A program made the translations under genes and the position numbers. The notes under the pieces are model-generated. The model was not told the DNA's origin. It saw only the letters and a list, made by a program, of their open reading frames with translations, and made no database searches. This document shows, one piece after another, positions 41,731 to 64,000 of a DNA stretch of 64,000 bases. The stretch is from Lota lota. Its lineage: Eukaryota > Chordata > Actinopteri > Gadiformes > Lotidae. The stretch lies in contig JACYXH010000826.1 in the NCBI GenBank assembly GCA_026745465.1, forward strand, positions 2,379,501-2,443,500, read 5' to 3'. Each line of letters starts with the position of its first letter. Position 1 is the stretch's first letter.

Positions 41731-44700
41731 TCAGAGCAGCTGCAGGCCTTCAACGGTGACCGTGTCCATGGTCAGGCCGTTCTCCAGTGCTGTGTGGTAG
41801 ATCTCCAGGGCCTCCTCCAGGGCCAGAGTTCCTCCCTCCGCAGTCTCTATGATGGCGATGGTCTCTCCCAACTCATTACACATGATGGTAGGCGTGCCCT
41901 GTGCCTGAGGGGAAGGAGGAGGGCAAAGAAGTAGTTCAATATGGGCTACAGTCAGGATATATAATAAAACAAATCATTCTTTAAATTTGACAGCTTGTCA
42001 GCAAAGTATTTTCCACATCACAGTTACAATGCACAGGAGCCAAGTTAGGGACCAGACCTGCTGAAGGTCGGAGGCCTGGATCTGGATGATCTGACGTTGT
42101 CCATTGAACAGCTCCACAGAGCTACTGTCCACCAGCGATACGGCAGAGCTGGTCTCCATGGTGACCTGGGCGGCCTCCTCTTGGAGCTTCTGCTGGCGGG
42201 TGTGGGTCTTCTTGTGGTTCCTCAGGTTGGAGAAGGTCTTGAAGGCCTTGCCGCACTGCTGGCAGGCGTGCGGCCGCTCCCCCGTGTGTGTGCGACGGTG
42301 CTCGGCCAGGTGCATGCTCTGGATGAAGCCCTTCCCGCATACCTCGCAACGGAATGGACGCTCGCCCGAGTGCGTGCGCAGGTGCTCCCGGAGGTGCGTG
42401 TTCTGGCGGAAGCGCTTGCCACACACTTGACAGGGGAAGGGCCGCTCGCCCGTGTGCACCCTCTGGTGCAGGGCCACGGCCGACGACGAGACGAACAGCT
42501 TGCTGCAGACGGGGCACTGGTGGGCTTTGGGACGCTTGCTGCCAACGACGCCACCGCCTCCGATGCCGGCACGCGGCCGCCCGGGTCCCGCGGCCTGGTG
42601 GCTCAGCCGGTGAAGCCTCAGGTTGGAGAAGGAGTTGAGCTTCTTCCCACAGATCTTGCAGTCCAGCCCTCCTCGCACCAGTGGCGACGACCCCCCGGCT
42701 TCCCCCTCTGTTTTGTTGGTGAAAGAGGCCCCGGACACCGTTCCGGCGGCGGGGTCTCCGGCGGCCCCGGCCTGGGCCTCCAGTAGGCTGGGATGCTGCT
42801 CCAGGCAGTGGAAGTCCCTCTGCCTGCGGGTCAGGAAGCCTGATTCACAGTGCTGACAGGGGAAGGGCGCGGGGGCTCCGGGGTGAGAGGTGTAGCGGTG
42901 CGCCGCCAGCTTGGAGGGCCCCACGAAGACGGCGGGACAGTCAGGGCAGGTGAGCTTGGCGGGGGCGTTGTGCAGCAGGCTGTGCTGCCGCAGGTTGGAG
43001 GACTGGGAGAAGGTGCGTTCGCACACGTTGCAGCGGTACGGGCGCACGCCTGAGTGGATGAGGTTGTGGCGCATGAGGTTGGCCAGGGACGAGAAGGTCT
43101 TGCCGCAGTCCGAGCACTGGAAGGGCCGCTCGCCCGTGTGCGTGCGCAGGTGATTGCGCATGTGGATCTGCTTCTTGAAAGACTTTGCGCAGACGCCACA
43201 CATGAAGCTGCGTTCCGGGACGTGGAACTTGCGCCGGTGGTTGGCGAGCTGCAGTGTGGAGGAGAAGGCCTTGGGGCAGGAGCGGCACGAGAAGGCACCC
43301 TTGTCGGGAACGCTAGCCGGAGGGGCGGGGGCCGCTGCTGGGTCCTGCGACTCAGAGGATACTCCGACAGAGTTGCCATGGGAAGCGGGATTGTCCACTA
43401 AGCCCACCTCGGTGGCCGCTTGTCGGAGGAGGCTGCTGGAGCCTGAGGAGAGAGCGGGGAGTCGGCTCCCCTCCTGCTTCTCCTCCTCGCCTCCTTCACT
43501 CTGACCTAGAGAACTGCCTGCTCCTCCCTCTTCAATCTGCTGCATCTGCTCCTCTGTGAGAGGAGCAAGGTCATTGTTATCATTTGGCTCCTCCAGGATT
43601 CTGGCGGCCTCTCTCCTCTCTCTGGCCCTCTGCAAGATGGTCAGAGCCGACAGTGATGCCCTGCTGGGGGCCAACACCTTCAAGATGAACAAAAGTTGAT
43701 AGTTACATCTTAACGTAATACAAGTCTCATTACCTACAGCTTTTGGTCCATACTCCAAGTATGTAGTAAAATGTGTGTAGGAGTGCCTGAATATTTAGTG
43801 ATCTGGTCAATATTAGAATTTGATGTGTCCAATATAAAATGTGAGAAGCTGATGAATTGTGCAAGGGAACTTGTTGGAGGACCATCAGAACATTGATGAT
43901 TAATGATCATCCTGGTGGCACACCAAAGTAAAAGATGCAGACTCAGATCCCTCACTGAATGCTGAATGCATCTCCCTCCATTATTCCCACAATTGTTCTT
44001 TATTTATAGCCTCCCTGTGTGCTACGCTTTACAAACGTATTCATGGCCTATCATTCAAAAACATGACTTGAAGCGAATGGCATGCTTCGTGAGGACAGAC
44101 TAAGGACAAACTTGTACTGCGATTTGTTACCGTAGAAGCGGGGTTGGGCCGTGCGGACGGGTCTCGGTTGAGGTGGGTGCGGCGATGGTAGAGGTACTTG
44201 GTCATGTTGGTGAAGGTTTTGCTGCAGACCTGACACTTGTGTAACGGGTCGGCGATGTGTGACTTCCTGTGAGGAAGAAGAAAGTAGAAAACTAGGGAAT
44301 AAAACATGGAGGAAACTGGCTCTTTTTGGGCCCACCACAAGCTGCACTGTACTCACATACAAGAAGAGGCTCTGCCACCGCAATGTGTTGCCCTTACTTA
44401 ACTAAAAGGACTAGTCTGGGCCTTTTATGCCTTGCTTGTACCTGTGCATGATGAGTGTCATCTCGGTGGTGAAGCCATGCCCACAGTCAACACAGAGATA
44501 TCTGGCCACGCCAGAGTGTGTGCGCATGTGCGTCTGCAGCGAAGTTGCCTTCTTGAACACCTTGCCGCACTCCGGGCATTCGTGCGTCCCCTGTTCGTGC
44601 ACGCGCTTGTGAGCAGCCAGTCGGTTGGCGGAGGTGAAGGTGCGGTTGCACAGCTCGCACTGTTGGGGCGTGGCCCACATGGCATTCCTCTTCTCCACCA

Positions 44701-46304
44701 CCCTCAACCGGGACTCGTCCGTCCTCTCCGCGTCCTCCCTCGCCCTCAGCTCCTCGAAGCCACTCATGACTCCAGCCTCGCCGCTCTCCTTGTCCTGACC
44801 CAGAAAGTGCTCCCCTTGGTGCTGGAGGAAGTCCTCCGGGGTTTGGAAGAGCAGGGAGCACTCTGAGCATTCATACGGGTGGATGACCACCATCTCCGCC
44901 TGCTGATGCTGCTGCAGCTGCGCGTCCGCCTGGATGCCCGGGGCCAGCCTTATCTCCAGCCTCTGGAGGCCGTTCTCCAGAAGCCCCAGCTTTCCTGAGG
45001 AGCCTGGCCCCAGTGTGGACAGCAGGGGAGGCAGCGTCTTGGTGCGCAGTTGGTTGGCCGTGGTGGAGCCGTCCGCCAATGCCTGGGCCGTGAGGATCTG
45101 CAGGTGCATGGTGGCCGAGCCCAGGCTTGGAGAGACCGCAGACAGCATGGCGGAGTTAGGCGGCGTGGACATAATCTGCCGTTTCTTCTGGTGTTGTCTG
45201 TGATGCTGCTGCTGCAACTGTTGTTGTTGTAAATGCTGCTGTTGTTGTTGTAGCTGCTGCTGTTGTTGTTGTTGCTGCTGCTGGGCAAGAACCTGGGGGT
45301 AGAAAACGAAGTTAATGTCTCTGAAACATCCACTCAACTTCCCCCCCCTCCCCCGTGCCATGGCTCAAATGGGAGTTTACCTGAGCCAGGATCTCCTCTG
45401 CTTGCTGATCGCTCAACACATAGTTCTGGACACTGTTCAACAGAGTGATGGTCCCATCGGATTGCAGCACGTAATCCTAGAGCAAAGAGGTGAAGAGAAA
45501 GTTGACTACCCAGAGCAACAATACATGTTTCATCATCATGTTGCACTGAGTTTTTCTCTTCCTAAAGACAAAAGACTAAAGAAAAAATACACTTATGTGT
45601 GCAGCCGAGTACAACAGAGGCTTGTGCGCTGTCCTTACAGCGGTCTCCATTTTGCTGTGTGTGCTACTTCTGCTGTGGCTTTTTCGGTGTTCCAGCCAGA
45701 CGTCAGGGGAGTCAAACAGAGCCAGGCAGTCCAGACACTGGTACTTGACCGGCCCCGTGCCTGCTCCCGCCTCGTCCGTCTCCAGGACCTCACAGAGCTC
45801 TGAAGGAACAAACATGCGTATGAATAGACTGCACTGGAATACAAGTTTGAGGTCAGAAAACAATGTACTCATGCACATATAAACAAGCAACAAAAAGGTT
45901 AAAGAGTTGTGTTAATTGACATGTGTGCAACATGTGAACTAAACCCTAAAGATGAAAATATGATACTCATCCTAACTGAAAGAATTGATGACACAACTAT
46001 TCCATCCCTTACCCTGGTGCTCCACCTCCATCCCCGCTTCTCTCATGTGCATCTCCTGGTGTTGCAGCAGTTCATCGGAGTTCACCAGAAGTGCTCCACA
46101 CTCTAGGCACTGGTACTGCTGGCTCTCCTCCATCTCAGTCATGTCCTGGATGGACACCTCTTGTTCCCCATCCCCCTCCATCCCGTTGTGTATCTGCTGG
46201 TGCACCAGCACATCTTCCAGGGTGTTGAAGAGCTCGTGGCACTCGCTGCACATGTACTGGTGCTCCACGTAAACACCCTCTGCGTCGTCCCCTTGCTCAG
46301 TCAT
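41731..46304 (-). CDS. znf526: C2H2 zinc-finger protein, ZNF526-like (ZNF526/ZNF574 family)
   Basis: Seven coding exons on the minus strand, all phase-checked: 46013-46304, 45639-45799, 45381-45476, 44442-45292, 44131-44266, 42058-43677 and 41731-41904, giving 1,109 aa. I count 19 C2H2 fingers: four spaced N-terminal ones (starting YMCSECHELF and YQCLECGALL), four in exons 4-5 and eleven in exon 6. Fingers 5-8 (GTHECPECGKVFKK, RYLCVDCGHGF, KTFTNMTKYLYHRRTH) and the last exon (TIMCNELGETIAIIET) match human ZNF526. The final five fingers and the start MTE...VYVEHQYMCSEC resemble ZNF574. A nuclear DNA-binding role is inferred from the fingers. Human ZNF526 is about 670 aa, so this copy is longer. 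The exon 6 donor GTCTGG (42057) is weak. Confidence 0.88.
45190..45286 (-). repeat. znf526: Coding CAG/CAA repeat (polyglutamine) in the zinc-finger gene
   Basis: The start of exon 4 encodes Gln runs of nine, five, four and three residues broken by Leu and His (about residues 187-215). Mixed CAG and CAA codons make it a polyQ tract prone to length change. It links fingers 3 and 4. Confidence 0.9.
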
Positions 46305-47748
46305 CGCTGCGTCCCTTGAGTTTATGATGTCTTGATAAAGTGGGTCATGAAGGGAATGTTGCCTTGGTGCGGTTTACTTAAACGTGAACCTAGTTTTGTG
46401 TCCATAAGTTTGAGTTGTCTGTTGAATTGCATACAAATGGACTTTAACTATGAAACGAAAACCTGCCGTTACAAATACAAGCTTAATTAGTCCATCGGGA
46501 GTGTTAATGGGGTAATAAATGGTCGAGCGCGGCCATTGTAAGGTTATTCATGATATAGGTGATATTCCACGTCTCGTTTGTAAACAAACACGAGGTGCTG
46601 GTTTATAGGAAGCATCAAAATGTATGCACAATGAATTACACGAATGTCTTGTATTACCGATGCAGCGGTAGAGCAAGTATGGCTAATACTGTTAATTCAC
46701 TTACAAATGTATCTCATAGCTATGACTTAAGTATGCGATGGCATAGAAAGAGCTGTTGGCGGCGCTCCCTCCGATATTGAAGCCCTTTTACTCGGCACCG
46801 CAATTTCCTGAGAGCAGCTCCCCGGCACACGGCGGTCGTCAGGCGGCGCTACCCAATTTTCTCCGCGAGTCTACAGCTACTAGGATGGGCCCTTCTTTTT
46901 TTCTTACCTCTCATTTACTCTCGTTGGACTATCCCTCGTGTGCTCGTCACTCGCACTTCGCCCAAGCGTTTCTTTCTCAATACGCAGCCCACCTGCCACA
47001 ACCTTGGGAGCAAATAGTTTAAAATACGCCCGTATTAAATCACATCTCAATGCATGAAATTAAACGTTTGCCCGCCGATCGCCTCCATTCTTGTGATAAG
47101 TCGCTCCGCCCCAATGCAGTAGTGCTCGACTTTTCGGGAGCTATGATTGGACTGTAAATCTGACAATCATTTATCGGTCACTTGGGTTGTGGATGTTGTA
47201 GTTTTCTTCGGCATGGACGTTGACAATATTTTTGCTTAGAATTGCTGGTTATTCATTTTTAATCATATAGAATGTCATGTAAATAGAAAAATATGTCATG
47301 ATATTGATTTATGTTATTTTAAACTGACAGTTATATAGCTGTATGCAATAACTCGTGTCCGTGATAGTAACACACTTTTTAATACTCTCACACTCCTGGG
47401 TTTGTTTGTATATTGCCCTTTTACAGTGGGTATGGGGTAGGATTTTGTAAATCAAATTAACTTGTTTACTGCTCGGCCCCTTCAGAATTGGTAGACTACA
47501 TTATCCATGAGTCAACCCGACGTTCACGTTGTTGTGCGTCAAGTCCCTGTCCGCCTCTCCCCCACCCCCCACCCCCCACCATCACTGCTCCACAGAGGAA
47601 GAAAGGGGAGAAGAGTTACCTGTAGAGAACGCTGTGAGTGTAGTTTAATTTGAATCGAATCTTATAATAATAATAGTTTAGGTTCAGTCTGTGCCTGCCT
47701 GGCTCTTTATAAGGAGTACCCCCTGCCCCGGCATTAGTTTTCACAAAT
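46305..47748. promoter_or_regulatory. Head-to-head promoter region of znf526 and gsk3a
   Basis: The two genes diverge from this 1.44-kb interval. Around 47101-47150 there is a cluster: CTCCGCCCC, CCAAT at 47111-47115 and ATTGG at 47146-47150. A short CpG-bearing stretch is at 46750-46860. Just before gsk3a there is a C-rich tract (47555-47582) and CTTTATAAGG (47704-47713). Transcription start sites cannot be placed from sequence alone. Confidence 0.45.
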
Positions 47749-60305
<12,557 letters not shown>

Positions 60306-62069
60306 GCCTCCCTAATCACTCCCCCCCCCCCCTTCTCTTGTCTTCCCTCCTTCGTCTTTCCTCTCCTCCTCCACTCTGACCCCTCTCTTCCTCTCCCCCT
60401 CCGGGCTCCGTACCACTCAAGAATATCCACTCACACAACACACTCAACGTTTTTCTCTATTCCCCTAGATGTCAACAGTCTCTGGTGTAAATGGATGATT
60501 CAGTGGCGTTGGGCTTAAGGAGAGTATAGGTGTTTTAAAGTCCTCAAAGCAATCATTATCCAGGTTATTGGAGGTAGTGATTTTATGCCTTGTCTAGCCT
60601 GTTGGAGTGAGGAAGAGAAAAAATGTGTGGCCAGGGGGTAGCAACGCTAATCTCTGTGGACATATTTGTATATCCAAAAGTATGGAATTTCTGTATTTTA
60701 ATTGACCACAATTGACTTTTATCAACTTTTATTTTTACTATTTATTCAAATTAGCTGATTTTATGTGAATGGGCCTTGATTTGCCTATTAGTATGGGCGA
60801 TACGGGCCATGTTTGAGAGGTGAGTGATATCGACAATCATCCTTAGTAGAGTTGAAGTTTCACTGTGGCATTGTGGAATTTGTTCAGGTCGTCGCTCTGC
60901 TGAATGGTGAATGAAAGAGAAGATAGAAAAGGATAGGTGTTTTAAAATACATGGTTTTATCCTGATTGAATACCCAGCGACAAATGTTGTTGCTGGTCGC
61001 CGCTGTGGTGTTTCGATGAGGGGAGACTAGGTCTTTAAACGGTTTCCCACTGGAATAGCAACCCCAAGTCTGTTGAACGAACCATTTCTTCTAAACGTCT
61101 TAATTATCATTTTATGGGAAATATAAGGCTTGATGAGGCCCAGGTATTGCCTGCAGTTTTTGTAAACCCATCCATGGTCAGGAGTGGAGGCATTGAGACC
61201 CAGAGACCCTTGCTCTTCAACACGCGCACAGAATTGTTGCAATGGGGGAAAGTGACGCATTACAATTATCAACTTGTGCAAGCAGTACTACATTTGTCGC
61301 TCCTATTAGGCTTCCTCCTTGTCCTATTTTTTTTTTTAATGTGTTTAGCTTATTTAACTACACAACCCCCCCCCATTGGAGTGGTACTTTACTTTTGCAC
61401 CGCCACAGATATGCATGTTTACCCAAGTTGATCAATAAGCTCCACTGGCAGATATTAGTCTGATCAGGAACATGCACCCCCCCCCCCCGCCCGCCCGCCC
61501 GCCCCATCCCTTCTCAGAACTAAAAAGCTAAGCCACCATTTCTTGGAGCCTTCCCCCCTCTCATTCCTCCTACATCCTTCTTTCCTTCTCTTTCTGTCAC
61601 TGCTAAACTGTAAATATCAAGTACCTTTTATTTTGTTATTATTATTATATTGTATTTTTTGGTTTTGTTTCCTCTAATAGACAGGAGCCTGGCTCTCTAT
61701 TCTCAGTCTCAGTCTGTAAATAAGATTTCATTTCTGTCCCTGGTTTAGGAGGGGAAACAGAACAAAAATGTTTCTCTCAATTTTATTCTCTCTCCCTCCA
61801 TTTCTATATTTCGGCCCTCGCTCTCCCCCTCCTCACCCCCTCCACTGAAATGTTTTCAAAATCGTTTATATTTATTGTATAGTTTTTGGCGGGGTGCTTT
61901 TTTTGTTGTTGTTGTTGTTCTTTTAATGGTCATCCCGAGGTGAGTTGAGCTTTAGTTTAATTGTATTTGTTTTTAGTCCAACATTGTCACATGTAAATGT
62001 TCCAACATCCAAGCTACTGTACTTTAGATCCAGACATTGGAGTGTCCTTCCAGTTCATGGTTATGTGTG

Positions 62070-62240
<171 letters not shown>

Positions 62241-62637
62241 GCTAGCCTATAAGCACAGCTATAGGTCTCTTTCTAACTTCAATGTGAAGGGAATGTTAAA
62301 TGCCATGGGTCCATAGGGTTGTGGTGTTGGGGAGCCAGAATGGGTCATCACACTAGGATGAGCCCTGGCGCCATTGCTGTGACTGGAAGGATCTGGGGGG
62401 AGCGGAAAAATGATTGTGTGTCCAGTGACTTGAACCATCTCCTCTCGTCTGACTGACCCCTCCCCCCCCCCCCCCCTTCTCTGTTTTCAGTATGAGTATG
62501 ACTGCAAATGGGCGGCTGTGTTACTTTGTTGTGCGAGTCTGACAAACAATAGGTGACTGATGCGTGTGTGTATGTTTCACTAAACTGAGGGGACATACTT
62601 CATGCCCTTGATGTATTTTCTTTCTCCAATAAAGAGG

Positions 62638-62643
62638 AATGAT
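62638..62643 (+). terminator. gsk3a: Polyadenylation signal AATAAA for gsk3a
   Basis: Canonical hexamer 2.33 kb after the stop, followed by a T-rich stretch. Confidence 0.6.
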
Positions 62644-62660
62644 TTAACCTTCATTTAATT

Positions 62661-64000
62661 CCCCCACCCACCCATCTGTAAAATGTTGGTTTTAATTTGT
62701 TGTGATCCTGCTTTATTTTGGTTGCCCTTTGTGGAGGGTAAAAAGTCATAGTTGGGAACAGAACGGTTGTACTAAGGAGATGATGGAAAGAGCAATGGGG
62801 GGAGAGAGACTTTTTTTGTTTGTTGGTATAAATAATTAAACTCATTAAAGTGATGAAACTGTCCGTGGTTTCTGTCCTTGACTGAATAAGGCTTGCTTGT
62901 ATGTATGTATACAGACAAACATTCACTCAACTTTTAGGCATTTTTGATAGTCATCAGATGGCAATATGTTTTCCAGAGCAAAATTTGATGTCCTTTTGGT
63001 AGTGGAAAATTTTTTCCCTTATTTGTGAAATAACTGATTTAACACCTGATTACATTTTTCTTTACAAATATTCTATATTTCAACCAGTTACTTTGGTTAC
63101 CTACATGTGTGAATTAGCGGCAAATAGAATCCCATCATCTAAACAATTCATTGCATTTTTATTATGTGTTGAACGAAAATTACAGAAGACTTCTTAGTCC
63201 ATCTTTTGAACAGCGCAATTCATTTCCTTTTTGTAAAAGAAGAATTTGGATTTCAGTATGAAACCGTGCAACAGTCATATTATCGAGTAACTGGGGGGAG
63301 TGCGGGGGGCTTTCACACAGCAATAATTGACGGTATATTTTATGCAATTTCACGGTCAATCATTCAACCTTTATTGGCTTGAATTTATGTGAAAATGTGC
63401 CAGGCTTACTTCTTGAAAAAGTACTCATTCATCCCATATCTAATAAGGGAAAACCTAGGAAAAATATTGTATAGGTATATTATTTGCATCACAATATATG
63501 AATTGTATCTGCACATCAGAAAATTACTTGGCCCAATAATAAATGACTCCTCACACCGCAAAGTGCTGATAGAGAAGAGTATGAAGCAATATATTATTAA
63601 AAACGTGTGGAGTCAAAATAAGACAATTGAGATAAAGTAGACGGTGAGAGAGTGAGATGGTAGTTGAACTCAATCACTCAACTGCAACAAACAGACAACA
63701 CCAACTTAATCTTACCTACATCACATTCCTCACCATCTAATCATCTCTGCCTTGTCCTCTACCGCTATGATAAAGACTGCCAAGGTTGAATAATGATATT
63801 CTGCGGCTGTGCTGCACAGCTCTCACAGTTTATGTGGAGAGTGAGTGGCCCAGGCCCCTCTGGCTGGGCGCCCGGCTCTTTAATACCATTTCGAGTCGGG
63901 TTAAACGGTGTGGAGGAGCAGCTCGTCGTCACAATCAGCCAGGGGGGCACCAATGGGCGCTGTGTAATTCTGGGAGAGGAAGTGCAGCGGTAAGCTGGTC
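62661..64000. other. Downstream intergenic region with one unassigned possible exon
   Basis: A+T-rich sequence without recognised genes up to about 63790. From 63793 to 63990 G+C rises, an open frame on the plus strand is present and a good donor GCG/GTAAGC lies at 63990. The encoded peptide is not recognised, so it could be a 5'UTR or first exon of the next gene, or chance. Confidence 0.35.

Noticed and set aside
42097..43504. Plus-strand open frames over the zinc-finger exon
   Set aside because: Antisense shadows of the repeated C2H2 linker codons.
63793..63993. 66-aa frame at the window end as a named gene
   Set aside because: The donor is good but the peptide matches nothing I recognise; listed only as a possible exon.

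Overview
The window is nuclear genomic DNA of a ray-finned (teleost) fish. The evidence is vertebrate GT-AG split genes with fish-like protein sequences, short introns of about 100-300 bp in the distal part of one gene, very many long (CA)n/(GT)n microsatellites, small hAT-like MITEs of teleost type, and a tRNA-headed SINE with an L2-type 3' tail. The microsatellite density resembles what has been described for codfishes, but the sequence alone does not fix the species.

Layout. 1-8.8 kb: upstream flank and probable 5' region of capicua (cic), with a dense group of CCAAT boxes and a CRE at about 1.5-2.64 kb. 8,808-38,741 (+): cic, the HMG-box transcriptional repressor. I could phase one giant CIC-L-specific exon (8808-12828), an alternative CIC-S first coding exon (25820-25871) and 19 shared exons ending at TGA 38739-38741, so CIC-S has 20 coding exons. 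The 13-kb intron between the L and S first exons holds minisatellites, microsatellites and a GC/CpG-richer CIC-S promoter candidate at about 23.9-24.5 kb. The cic 3'UTR ends near AATAAA 40732.

40.9-41.2 kb: a complete 260-bp hAT-type MITE with a perfect 8-bp target duplication. 41,731-46,304 (-): a seven-exon C2H2 zinc-finger gene of the ZNF526/ZNF574 family, convergent with cic; its C-terminal tail and fingers 5-8 are ZNF526-like. 46.3-47.75 kb: a head-to-head promoter region. 47,749-60,305 (+): gsk3a, ten coding exons encoding 440 aa, with a long 3'UTR to AATAAA 62638. 62.66-64 kb: intergenic DNA with one unassigned possible exon.

The grouping cic/znf526/gsk3a matches human 19q13.2, with rearranged order and without ERF. 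CIC is a default repressor relieved by receptor-tyrosine-kinase/ERK signalling, and GSK3-alpha is an inhibitory kinase controlled by AKT, so two signalling-responsive genes lie together; nothing shows that they are co-regulated.

The most checkable oddities are: two cic exons (31658-31798 and 36016-36348) that each contain an apparent +1 (or -2) frame error although all splice phases around them agree; a 26-bp minisatellite starting near the CIC-L exon splice donor, each unit carrying a CAG/GT-like junction; a SINE abutting the HMG-box exon acceptor; and a combined ZNF526/ZNF574 finger architecture. I found no evidence for a wholly new biological system.
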